A stretch of DNA of 64,000 bases, taken from Closterium sp. Naga37s-1 (taxonomy: Eukaryota; Streptophyta; Zygnematophyceae; Desmidiales; Closteriaceae). The position numbers and the translations under genes were made by a program. The notes beneath the pieces were generated by a model. It saw only the letters and a program-made list of their open reading frames with translations. It ran no database searches and was not told the DNA's origin. Of the stretch, positions 1 to 11,100 are shown one piece after another (position 1 is the stretch's first letter; each line of letters opens with the position of its first letter). The DNA lies in the NCBI GenBank assembly GCA_947471745.1, contig CANJKZ010000116.1, forward strand, positions 558,001 through 622,000, given 5' to 3'.

Positions 1-413
1 CTGAGCCGGAACCAAGGCTGAAGGTGTAACCCTGTGACGACCGCTGCGAAGCTGAGTCGTCAACCCACGAGGCGTCTACGTGACCGGTGAGGACAACTGG
101 ACCCCGTCCTCCAAGCACGAGCCCCATGTCTGACGTACTGCACAAGTAACGCAGTACCCTCTTCGCAGCATCCCAGTGCACCTTTCAGTGCCTGCCGGGA
201 GCCACGTAGCGAGCTAGGAGGCTGAGAGGGTACGCGAGGTCGGGTCGAGTGCACGTCATCATGTACATGAGGCAACCCACAAGCTCTGGGTATGGACCAC
301 TCGGCTCTACGGACTCGTCTGAAGGTGGAGCTGAGAGCGAGTGGCTGGTAGACAGAGGAGTGGGCTGTGGCGAGGAGAACTGGAAGCCAAAGCGCTGAAG
401 AACCGGGTGCACC
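1..413 (-). mobile_element. Distal part of copia fossil B, cut off by element A
   Basis: On the reverse strand this stretch encodes the end of a Ty1/copia reverse transcriptase and the start of its RNase H, with the family motif YPELVGCLMYMMTCTRPDLA. It is the continuation of the element that resumes at 8132: removing 414-8126 and one copy of the GCACC duplication (409-413 or 8127-8131) makes the two sides contiguous and collinear with the same pol stretch of element A near 6950-7200. The element runs off the left edge of the window. It is a broken fossil. Confidence 0.9.
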
Positions 414-546
414 TGTCAAACTTATATCTGCTACGGTCTATTTAGGCTGTAGTGGGGTAGCTCTTAGAGGGTACAACACTTATGTGTTTTCTATTTGTAC
501 CCATCTCATTTCTAGTTCATTCATTCTTTCGTCTATCATTCTCACA
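414..546 (+). repeat. 5' LTR of copia A
   Basis: 133 bp from TGTCAAACTT to TATCATTCTCACA, matching 7994-8126 with no difference seen. It is very short for a copia LTR. The primer-binding site follows immediately. Confidence 0.95.
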
Positions 547-558
547 TGGTATAGAGCT
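547..558 (+). other. Primer-binding site of copia A
   Basis: TGGTATAGAGCT directly abuts the 5' LTR. It is a slightly diverged form of TGGTATCAGAGC, the complement of the 3' end of plant initiator-Met tRNA that is present in the other elements here (12,544-12,555, 20,388-20,399, 55,716-55,727). Confidence 0.8.
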
Positions 559-689
559 AGTTTCGAGAATTTTTAAAAAGGGCCCACCACTGAAATTCTT
601 CACTGCCTACTTGACGCGCGCGTCGCGCCTTCCCTTCGAGGCCCGTTCTTGGCCCGCGCCTGCCCTCAGAGCCAGCGCCCGCCACGTAA

Positions 690-1390
690 GGCCCCGTTAG
701 GCCCCGTAAGGCCCCTTAAGGCCCCGTTTAGGGCCCCGTTTAAGGCCCCGTCAGGCCCCGTAAGGCCCCGTTATGCCCCGTAAGGCCCCGTAAGGCCCCG
801 TCAGGCCCCGTTTGGCCCCGTTTAAGGCCCCATAAGGCCCCGACAGGCCCCGTTAGAGGCCCCATACGGCCCCGTCAGGCCCCGTTAGAGGCCCCGTACG
901 GCCCCGTCAGGCCCCGTTTGAGGCCCCGTAAGGCCCCGTCAGGCCCCGTTTGGCCCCGTTTAAGGCCCCGTAAGGCCCCGTCAGGCCCCGTTAGAGGCCC
1001 CGTACGGCCCCGTCAGGCCCCGTTATAGGCCCCGTACGGCCCCGTCAGGCCCCATTTGGCCCCGTTTAAGGCCCCGTAAGGCCCGTCAGGCCCCGTTAGA
1101 GGCCCCGTAAGGCTCCTTCAGGCCCCGTTAGAGGCCCCATACGGCCCCGTCAGGCCCCGTTAGAGGCCCCGTACGGCCCCGTCAGGCCCCATTTGGCCCC
1201 GTTTAAGGCCCCGTAAGGCCCGTCAGGCCCCGCTAGAGGCCCCGTACGGCCCCGTCAGGCCCCGTTAGAGGCCCCGTACGGCCCCGTCAGGCCCCATTTG
1301 GCCCCGTTTAAGGCCCCGTAAGGCCCGTCAGGCCCCGTTAGAGGCCCCGTACGGCCCCGTCAGGCCCCGTTAGAGGCCCCTTCAGGCCCA
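690..1390 (+). repeat. GGCCCCGT-type tandem array in the copia A leader
   Basis: About 700 bp of degenerate short repeats built on GGCCCCGT followed by variable TA/CA/TTAGA spacers, with a higher-order pattern alternating GTTAGAGGCCCCGTACGG and GTCAGGCCCC. It lies in the untranslated leader between the primer-binding site and gag. No open frame of family type runs through it. Confidence 0.9.
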
Positions 1391-1880
1391 GCCGGCCCTG
1401 CTGCGGCCCTGTCGCAGCTCTGCCCCGGCCCTGCCCCGGTTCTGCTCCTGAACTGCCCCGGCCCTGCTCCTGAACTGCCCCGGCCCTGCTCCTGCACTGC
1501 CCCGGCCCTGCTCCTGAAATGCCCCGGCCCTGCCCCGGCCCTGCCCCTGAACTGCCCCGGCCCTGGCCCGGCTCTGCCCCGGCCCTGCCCCGGCCCTGCC
1601 CCGGCTCTGCCCCGGCCCTGCCCCGGCCCTGCTCCTGAACTGCCCCGGCACTGCTCCTGCACTGCCCCGGCCCTGGCCCTGAACTGCCCCGGCCCTGGCC
1701 CGGCTCTGCCCCGGCCCTGCTCCTGAACTGCCCGGCTCTGCCCCGGCCCTGCCCCGGCTCTGCCCCGGCTCTGCCCCGGCCCTGCCCCTGCCCTGCCCCG
1801 GCCCTGCTCCTGAACTGCCCCGGCCCTGCCCCGGCCCTGCTCCTAAATTGCCCCGGCCCTACCCCGGCCCTGCCCCAGCC
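1391..1880 (+). repeat. CTGCCCCGGCCCTG tandem array in the copia A leader
   Basis: About 490 bp of degenerate 14-18-bp units (CTGCCCCGGCCCTG, CTCCTGAACTGCCCCGG). It follows the GGCCCCGT array directly and ends about 120 bp before the gag start. Reverse-strand open frames here (Gly-Ala-Gly repeats) are by-products of the repeat. Confidence 0.9.
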
Positions 1881-2000
1881 TCTCCCCTGGTAAGAGCGCC
1901 ACACTGCCGAGCGTCGCTGCCCTGCCGAGCTGCGCCGCCCTGCCTAGCCTGCTTAGCCGAGTTTCACTGCTGCTGCTGCTAGCCTGCTGCTTCTCCTGTC

Positions 2001-5000
2001 ATGGCTAGTCTCAATGTTCTTACCTTTGATGCTGAGGGTCGGGCTGTTGACTTTGAGGTCTGGCTAGATGATCTGCAGCTTTTCCTACAGTGCGATAGCA
2101 AGGATGGTCTCTCACTGTTCGATCTCACGTCTGGCGCCTCTACTGCCCCTACTGCTGATGCTGACAGTACTGTTCGCTCGCAGTGGCTCACGCGCGACGC
2201 TGCTGCTCGTCTTGCTTTGCGCAATCACCTGCCGTCTACTGAGCGCGCGCACTTTAGTCAGTACAAGAGTGCTAGGGCGCTGTACGACGCTGTAGTTGCA
2301 TGCTACTCCTCCCCTACCACTGCTGCCCTCAGCCGCCTCATGCTGCCGTACCTTTTTCCTGACCTTGCCGCCTTTTCCACAGTTGATGACCTAGTTGCTC
2401 ACCTCCGCACTAGTGACGCTCGCTACCGCGCTGCCCTTCCCACTGAGTTTCTTCCCACGAACTCCCCTCCCATGTACATCACCCTTTACTACCTAGTCAC
2501 CCGCCTCCCTGACTCTCTTTCTTCAGTCAGGGACCACTTTCTCTCCCTTTGCCCCACCGAGCTGACTGTCGAGTTGCTAGAGGAGCGCCTTGCTGCAGCT
2601 GAGAAGAGTATCTTAGCTGTTGGGGCTTCTCGCGGCGACCGTCGCACCCCCTTCTTTGAGGGGTGTTCCCCTGTCCCCCTTCTCCCCTCTGTTGCCTCTG
2701 CTGCTGCTGTCGACCTCATTGGCACTGAGGAGGTCGGCGCTGCGTCAGCCCCTAGTTGGCGACGCCGCACTGGCAAGGGCAAGGGAAGCAAGGGTGGTGG
2801 AGGGGGCGGTGGAGGAAGCGGTGGAGGAGGTGGAGGTGGTGGTGGTGGTGGGGGTGGTCCCGGGGGTGGGGGCGTCGGTGGCGGCAGTGGAGGCCGTGGA
2901 GGCGGTGGCGGAGGCGGTGGAGGCGGCGGCAGCGGTGGTGGAGGTAGCGGAGGAGGTGGTGCTGGTCGCGGTGCAGCCACGCAGCGTGGAGGCCTTGGTG
3001 GCGGCCAGCGTCAGCAGCAGCTGCGCACCCGTGAGACCCCGTCTGTTCAGCAGCTTCGTGAGTGGTACGCTGGGCGTGGGAGGTCTGGGGGTGCAGGTCC
3101 CTGCACGTACGTTCTTCGCACAGGCACTCGTAGTGGGGAGGTGTGTGGTCTCCCACACACCACTCAGCGCTGCTTCGGCCGCCTGACTGACGCCTGGCGT
3201 ACCCAGTTTCCTGACGCTGTTGATCTTCCTCGTTGGCATGATCTGCTTCTGCAGAATGTGCCTATCTTTGATCTAGACTTTGATGCTATCCTTGCTGCCA
3301 TGTATGCTCTTGCTGATATTACTGAGGGTGACTGTTACCTGCGTGTCCCACCCGACCCGGGCACTGTGGCTGCTGCTCTAGGTGCTAGTGCGGCTGCTGC
3401 TCTAGGTGCTAGTGCGTCTGCTGCTCCAGGTGCTGGTACGTCTCCTCTCTCAGGTACTGCACCTACTGAGTCCCTGCACACCTTCACACTTGACTCTGGT
3501 GCTTCGCGCTCTTTCTTTAGAGACAGCACCACGCTCACGCCGCTCCGTCGGCCTGTTGCGGTCTCCCTTGCTGACCCCTCAGGGGGCCCAGTACTTGCAC
3601 ACTCCTCCACTGTCCTACCGTGTCCTGCGGCCCCGTCGGGCTTGCTGTCGGGACTCCACCTCCCCTCGTTCTCTACGAACCTGGTGAGTGGACCTCCAGG
3701 ACGCGTGGGTTGACCAGTTCACCCCTGGAGGTCAGCGTGTGACCCACTGCACTTGCTCTCGGACGGGCCGTCACCTGGCCACGTTCACCCGTCGGCCAGG
3801 GTCGAGTCTGTACACACTGACTACTGCGCCTCCTACGGTCTCTGCGCCTCCTCCGGTAGCTGCGTCCAGTCAGGTGTTTGCTGCCGCGTCCAGGTCTAGT
3901 CCTGCGTCTGCCCCCTGCTCGTGTCGTCCTTTGGCACACGAGACTCTCCTTTGGCACCACCGCCTTGGTCACCCCTCCCTGCCTCGTCTTCGAGGTATGG
4001 CCTCCCGTGCCCTTGTCTCGGGTCTACCCAGGTCCCTCCCTCCCCTTCCTCCGGGGCCTGCCCCCACCTGTGTTCCTTGTGTCGAGGGCCGGCAGCGCGC
4101 CGCCCCTCACTCCTCCTCGTTTCCTCCGACTGAGGCTCCTCTGCAGACTCTTCACATGGACGTGTGGGGCCCAGCCCGCGTCCGTGGACAGGGTCACGAG
4201 CGCTACTTCCTCCTGGTCGTTGATGACTACTCGTAATACACCACAGTCTTCCCCTTGCGCAGCAAGGGTGAGGTCCCTGGGGTGTTGATCGACTGGATCC
4301 GCGGTACTCGTCGCCAGCTCAGTGAGAGTTTCGGCTCAGACCTTCCTGTTCTGCGTCTGCACTCGGACAGAGGCGGGGAGTTTTCCTCCGACCTCCTGAG
4401 AGCCTTCTGTCGTTTGGAGGGCATCCGCCAGACGTTCACGCTTCCGGCCTCCCCGCAGAAAAATGGGATTGCTGAGCGCCGCATTGGCATGGTCATGGAC
4501 GTCGCTCGTACGTCCATGATCCATGCGGCTGCTCCCCATTTTCTGTGGCCGTTCGCGGTTCAGTACGCGGCGCATCAGATCAACCTTCAGCCTCGTTTCT
4601 CCTTGCCGGAGACCACACCTACTCTGCGGTGGACAGGGAAGGTTGGCGATGCGTCCGCGTTTCGTGTCTGGGGATCTCGAGCTTTTGTCCGCGATACTAC
4701 TGCGAACAAGCTCTCCTCCCGTGCCGTTCCCTGTGTCTTCCTTGGCTTCCCTCCTGACGCACCCGGGTGGAAGTTCTACCACCCCACCTCGCGTCGTGTT
4801 CTGTCCTCTCAGGACGTCACGTTCGACGAGTCGGTGTCGTACTACCGTCTCTTTCCCTACCGCACTGCGTCTCCCCCCCCCCCGCCGCTCTTCCTAGCAC
4901 CAGGTACTCCCCCGGTCCACCCCCTCCCCCCCCAGGGTCCTGCCCCCTCAGGTGTGTCCCAGGTAGACCCTGCCGAGCCGGTCGAGGTAGCTGTCGACTC

Positions 5001-7764
5001 AGGTGCTGAGTCTGGGGGTGCTGCGCCTGCGGGTGCTGAGTCTGGGGGTGCTGAGTCTGGACGTGCTGAGCCTGAAGGTGCTGAGCCTGCGCGTGCTGCG
5101 TCTGGAGGTGCTCTCGGTGTCCCGCCGCGGAGGGAGCCTCTCTCTCCACAGCGGCTTCGTGAGTGGTACTCTCGGCTCTGTCGGGGTACTGCTGGGGCTT
5201 CTGGAGGTGCGGCTGGTGCTGGTGCTGCTGGAGGTGCTGCTGGTGCTGGGGCTTCTGGGGATGGTGCTGGTGCTGGTGCTGCTGGAGTTGCTGCTGGTAC
5301 TGGAGGTACTGCTGGTGCTGGAGGTGCTGCTGGAGCTGCTGGAGTTGCTGCTGGTGCTGGAGGTGCTGCTGGAGGTGCTGCTGGAGGTGCTGCTGCTGCC
5401 GGAGCTGCTGGAGGTGCTGCTGGGACTGGAGACCCTGGGGCTGAGGGTACCGGTCCTGTTTCTGCTGTTTCTGGAGGCGCTGCGCGGCCGCGGCCGTACT
5501 ACGTTCCGCTCCTTCAGCAGGTTCTTAGCTCACCGCCTTCTCCTGGTCCTCCTCCTTTCCTGAGTCCGCCGCCTGTCCGGTCCCAGTCACAGTTGCAGCC
5601 GGCCTCTCCACTGCCCGGTCCTTACTCTGGACCGACTGGAGGTCTTACGGAGCGTCGTGAGCCTGAGTCTCGTCCTGTGTCGCCTGCGTCTCGTGCTGCG
5701 TCGCCTGTCCGTACTGTTCGCGCTGGTCGTGTTTTGCGTCCGCGTCTCCCTCCTGTCCCAGGCACTCACTCTATGACACTGCGTCCTTCTACTGCTCCAC
5801 AGCGTGTCCCTCTGCCGTCTCCTCCTGCGTCCTCTCTTCCTGCCAGTCCGGACCCGGAGTCTGACTCCCTTCGTACTGCTAGTCCAGCTGTCCCGCGCTT
5901 TCTGGCCACTGCTGTCACTGACCCTCTGTTTGAGTCCTCTGCTGCGTCTGCTCTTGTTGCTGAGCTTGTTGACTTTGCTGCAGCCTGTCGCCTAGACTAC
6001 GCCGCTAGTCTTGTTGCTGAGTCTGTGTCTGCGTCTGTCTGTCCTCCGTCTGTCGGGGGTGAGTGTGCTCTTGGCACGGACGTCCTTGAGGACAGACAGG
6101 AGGACCTTGAGTGTTTTGCTGCTGTTTCACCTCATCTCGTGTCCATGCTGCTTGCCCCTGAGGGAGACCCGGATGCACTAGACATCCCGACCCCGCGCTC
6201 TTACGCAGAGGCGATAGAGGGTCCCTACTCCTCTCAGTGGCAGGCAGCCATTGATGCAGAGATGGCTTCCTGGAAGTCCACAGGCACCTACGTAGACGAG
6301 GTTCCCCCACCTGGGGCGAACATCGTCAGTGGCATGTGGATCTTCAGGGTGAAGCGGCCGCCGGGTTCTCCGCCTGCCTTCAAGGCGCGTTACGTTGCAC
6401 GTAGCTTCAGTCAGCGACAGGGAGTTGACTTCTTTCAGACCTTCTCCCCTACCCCGAAGATGACCACTCTTCGGGTACTGCTGCACGTTGCTGCTCAGCG
6501 TGACTACGAGCTCCACTCGCTTGACTTCAGCACAGCCTTCCTACAGGGCAGCCTGCACGAGGAGATCTGGCTGCGCCGCCCACCTGGCTTCACTGGGTCG
6601 TTTCCTCCTGGTACCCAGTGGAGCCTCCGGCGGCCAGTCTACGGTCTCCGCCAGGCGCCCCGTGAGTGGCACGACACGCTCAGGACGACTCTTGCTGCTC
6701 TTGGTTTTGCTCCTTCCACTGCTGACCCTTCTCTGTTTCTATGCACTGACGCTACTCTGCCGCCGTTCTACGTTCTTGTGTACGTAGACGACCTTGTCTT
6801 TGCTACTGCTGACACGGAGGCACTCGCCCACGTGAAGTCCGAGCTGCAGAAGAGACACACGTGCACAGACCTGGGTGAGCTCACAAGCTATCTTGGCTTG
6901 CGGATCACCCGGGACAGAGCACAGCGCACCATTACCTTGACTCAGTCACACATGGTGCAGCAGGTCCTTCAGCGCTTCGGCTTCACCTACTCCTCGCCAC
7001 AGTCCACTCCTCTGCCTACCGGTCACTCGCTCTCAGCTCCACCTTCGGACGAGTCCGTAGAGCCGAGTGGCCCGTATCCAGAGCTTGTGGGCTGCCTCAT
7101 GTACCTGATGACTTGCACACGACCTGACCTCGCATACCCTCTCAGCCTTCTGGCTCGCTACGTGGCTCCCGGCAGGCACCGAAAGGTGCACTGGGATGCT
7201 GCGAAGAGGGTGTTGAGATACTTGTGCAGTACATCGGGCACGGGGCTCGTGCTTGGAGGACGGGCTCGAGTTGTCCTCACTGGTCACGCTGACGCCTCCT
7301 GGGTTGACGACTTGGCTACGCAGCGGTCGTCACAGGGTTACACCTTCAGCCTTGGCTCCGGTTCTGTCTCCTGGCGGTCTACCCGCTCTTCTTCTGTTCT
7401 CAGCTCCAGTTGTGAGGCTGAGATCTACGCTGGGGCCATGGCTGCACAGGAGCTTCGCTGGCTCACCTACCTGCTGGCCGGCTTGGCAGAGGCGCCTCGT
7501 TCTCCTCCAGTTCTGTACGTCGACAACAAGGCCATGCTGGCCTTGTGTCAAGAGCACAGACTGGAGCACAGAACGAAGCACATTGCTCTGCGCTACTTCC
7601 TTGCTCGAGAGTTGCAGCAGCGTGGCCAGCTTCGTCTTGCGTACGTGGCCTCTCAGGCCAACACTGCTGATGTTTTCACCAAGGCACTTCAGCCTTGTGA
7701 TCATCAGCGTTTCTGTACTGTGTTAAGCCTTGTACCTACTGTGCCTCACTTGTTGACTTCTTGA
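2001..7764 (+). pseudogene. gag-pol coding region of copia A
   Basis: The region starts at ATG 2001 (MASLNVLTFDAEGRAVDFEV). A copia-type gag domain (about 2001-2640) is followed by a very long Gly tract (about 2780-2970) and a Cys/His cluster (CTYV...CGLPHTTQRC, about 3100-3170). The aspartic protease motif LDSGAS lies near 3490, the GAG-pre-integrase HHRLGHPSLPRLR near 3960, the integrase core HMDVWGPARVRG near 4155, and an Ala/Gly-rich linker near 5000-5470. Reverse transcriptase carries YVDDLVFAT near 6785 and RNase H runs to the end. The region is a fossil with about two breaks. Confidence 0.9.
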
Positions 7765-7993
7765 CTCTGCTTGTACTGTACTCTATATACATATACCTGC
7801 ATGCTTACACTTGCTAGGTTGTGTTCACTGTACTGTTTGCTTTCCTTTATATAACTCTGCATGTGAACTGGCCTTATGGACCTTTGCTTGTGCTCAGACT
7901 GTGTGGTGACTTTGTGATCCACCCTGAGCTTGCTTTGCTTTTCTTGACTGGTCTTGTGACCTCTTGTTCTCCCCCACTTTACCTATGGGGGTG

Positions 7994-8126
7994 TGTCAAA
8001 CTTATATCTGCTACGGTCTATTTAGGCTGTAGTGGGGTAGCTCTTAGAGGGTACAACACTTATGTGTTTTCTATTTGTACCCATCTCATTTCTAGTTCAT
8101 TCATTCTTTCGTCTATCATTCTCACA
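7994..8126 (+). repeat. 3' LTR of copia A
   Basis: 133-bp copy of 414-546, preceded by the purine tract ATGGGGGTG and followed by the GCACC target duplication. 7765-7993 is the short 3' untranslated stretch of the element. Confidence 0.95.
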
Positions 8127-8131
8127 GCACC

Positions 8132-11100
8132 ATGTGTGACTGAGTCAGGGTGATTGTGCGCCGAGCTCTGTCCCGGGTGATCTACAAGCCAAGATAGCTG
8201 CGCAGTTCACCCAGGTCAGTGCAGGTGTGTCTCTTCTGCAGCTCCGACTTCACAAGGGTCAGTGCCTCAGTGTCAGCAGTGGCAAAGACGAGGTCGTCGA
8301 CGTAGACGAGGACGTAGAATGGCGGCAACGAGGTGTCGGTGCGTAGAAACAGCGATGGGTCAGCTGTAGCAGGAGCAAACCCAAGAGCCGCAAGCGTAGT
8401 CCTCAGTGTGTCGTGCCACTCGCGAGGCACGTGGCGGAGACCGTAGACTGGCCGCCGAAGACTCCACTGAGTACCTGCAGGAAAAGACTCAGTGAAACCA
8501 GGTGGGCGACGCAACCAGATCTCCTCGTGCAGGCTGCCCTGCAGGAACGCTGTGCTGAAGTCCAAAGAGTGCAACTCGTAGTCACGCTAAGCAGCGACGT
8601 GCAGCAACACCGAAAGAGTAGTCATCTTCGGGGTGGGGGAGAAGGTCTGGAAGTAGTCAACTCCCTGTCGCTGACTGAAGCCTCTAGCAACGTAACGCGC
8701 CTTGAAGGCAGGCGGAGAACCCGGCGGCCGCTTCACCCTGAAGATCCACATGCCATCGACTATGTTCGCCCCAGGTGGGGGAACCTCGTCGACGTAGGTG
8801 CCTGTGGACTTCCAGGATGCCATCTCGGCATCCATGGCTGCCTGCCAGTGAGAGGAGTAAGGACCCGTAATCGCCTCTGCGTAAGAGCGCGGGGTCGGTG
8901 TGTCTGGAGCATCCGGGTCGCCCTTAGGGGCAAGCAGCATGGAATCGAAACGAGGTACAGCAGCTGCAAGACACTCAAAGTCCTCCTGCCTGTCCTCAAG
9001 GACGTCCGTGCCAAGATCACACTCACCCTCGACGGACGGAGGACTGGCCGACGCAGACTCAGCAACAAGAGCAGAGGCGTAGTCGAGACGGCAGACAGCA
9101 GCAAAGTCAAGCAACTCAGCAAAGAGAGCAGACGCAGCAGCAAACTCAAAAGAAGTGTCTGTGACAGCAGCGGCGAGGAGACGAGCGATAGTGGGACTGG
9201 CAGCACGAGCGCGGTCAGACTCAAGGTCAGGGACCACAGGAAGAGAGGACGCAGGAGGAGAAGGCAGAGGAACACGCAGTGGAACAGAGGAAGGACGAAT
9301 TGCCATAGCGTGCGTGCCGGGGACAGGAGGAGGACGCGAACGAGGAACGCGACGAGTAGTGCGAACAGGCAAGACAGGGCGAGACGCTGGCTCAGGACGC
9401 TCAGTAAGACCGCCAGACTGCTCAGTGTAGGGAGAGGGAGCAGGCAGTGGAGAGGCCGGCTGCAACGGCAGCTGCGACTGGTCAGGCAGCGGACACAGGA
9501 GGGGAGGAGTAAGGCCAGTAGAAGATGGGACACCAAGAACCTGGTGAAGCAGAGGAATGATGTACGGTCGCGGCCGCACAGTGGCTCAAGGACCTCCAGC
9601 TCCAGGGTCAACAGCTCCAACCTCCGCAGCTCCAGCGCCTCCAGCTCCAGCAGCTCCAGGCTCCATAGGGGCACCAGCTCCAGCGCCCTCAACACCACCA
9701 GTCCCGGCAGCTCCAGTACCCCGGGTACTAGCACCTCCAGAACCAGTGGTCGCAGTACCTCCAGTAACACCAGCTCCAGCAGCAACTCCAGGACCTCCAG
9801 CTCCAGCAGCGCCAGCACCTCCAGCTCCAGAAGCTCCACTTCGAAGGCGCGTACGTCGAACAAGCCACTCACGCAACTGCTGCGGAGACAGTCTCGGCGA
9901 AGCACCAGCAGAACCTCCAGACGAAGCAGCACCCCGAGGCTCCTCACCTCCAAACTCCGCACCCTCCGAAGCAGCACTCCCAGGCTCAACACCCTCAGGC
10001 TCAGCACCCCCCGGCTCACCACCCCCAGTCGCAACACCCCCAGGCTCAACACCCCCAGGCTCAACACCCCCAGGCTCAACACCCCCAGGCTCAGCACCCC
10101 CAGTCTCAGCACCCTCAGACTCCGCACCCCCAGACGCAGCACCTCGAGCAGCACCTGAGTCGATAGCTACCTGAATAGGCACAGTACCAAGGAGAGAGTC
10201 TGCCTGAGACACACCTGAGGGAGCAGGACCCTGGGGTGGGAGGGGGTATACTGGAGGGGGGCCGGGAGCAAGGAAGAGCGGCGAGGGCGGGGGAGGGGCA
10301 GAGCGGTAGGGGAAGAGATGGTAAAAGGGAACCGACTCGTCAAACGTGACGTCCTGAGAAGGGAAGACACGACGCGAGGTGGGGTGGTAAAACTGCCAAC
10401 CAGGCGCGTCGGGGAAAAAGCGAAGGAAGATACAGGGGATAGCACGGGGGGAGAGCTTGTCCACTGACGTATCGCGAACAAAGGCACGAGATCCCCAGAC
10501 CCGGAACACCGACGCATCGCCAACCTCCCCCGTCCAACGCAGTGTGGGCGAGGTCTCCGGCAAGGAGACACGGGGCCAGAGGTTGAGCTGATGCGCAGCG
10601 TACCGGACCGCAAACGGCCACAGAAAATGGGGAGCGGCCGCATGGATCATGGAGGTGCGAGCGACCTCCATGACTAAGCCAATGCGGCGCTCAAAAATCC
10701 CATTTTGCTGAGGGGAGTCCGGAAGCGTGAACGACTGGAGAATGCCCTCCCCACGACAAAAGTCCCGCAAGAGGGTGGAGGAGAACTCACCACCTCTGTC
10801 AGAGTGCAGACGCAGGACAAGAAGGTCCTGGCCGAAACGCTCGCGGAGCTGGAGACGGACTGTGCGGATCCAAGGGATCAAGACATCAACGACCTGACCC
10901 TTGCTGCGCAAGGAGAAGACCGTGGTGTACCGCGTGTAGTCGTCAACGACCAGCAGAAAGTAGCGCTCGCGGCTCTGTCCACTGACGCGGGCTGGGCCCC
11001 ACACGGCCATGTGGAGAGTCTGCAGGGGAGCAGTCGTCGGGGGAAACGAGGAGGAGTGAGGAGCGGCGCGCTGCCGCCCCTCGACGCAAGGGAGGCACGG

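Larger units (their letters stand above)
414..8126 (+). mobile_element. Ty1/copia LTR retrotransposon A, nearly whole, young
   Basis: This is a 7.7-kb copia element bounded by two 133-bp LTRs (414-546 and 7994-8126) that look identical by eye, so the insertion is recent. Both LTRs begin TG and end CA. A 5-bp target duplication GCACC flanks it (409-413 and 8127-8131). The primer-binding site starts directly after the 5' LTR and the polypurine tract ATGGGGGTG lies directly before the 3' LTR. The order gag, protease, integrase, reverse transcriptase, RNase H is the copia order. The coding region looks close to whole, with about two breaks. It inserted into the pol gene of older reverse-strand copia B. 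Confidence 0.95.

Noticed and set aside
1338-1904. Gly-Ala-Gly-Gln repeat proteins on the reverse strand
   Set aside because: By-products of the CTGCCCCGG array in the copia leader.
2489-2980. Poly-Pro reverse-strand ORFs opposite the copia gag
   Set aside because: They mirror the Gly tract of gag in the other strand.
8413-10174. Forward ORFs of 581 and 205 codons opposite copia B
   Set aside because: They are antisense to the conserved integrase and linker of copia B, and are Ser/Thr/Pro-rich through mirrored Ala/Gly codons.
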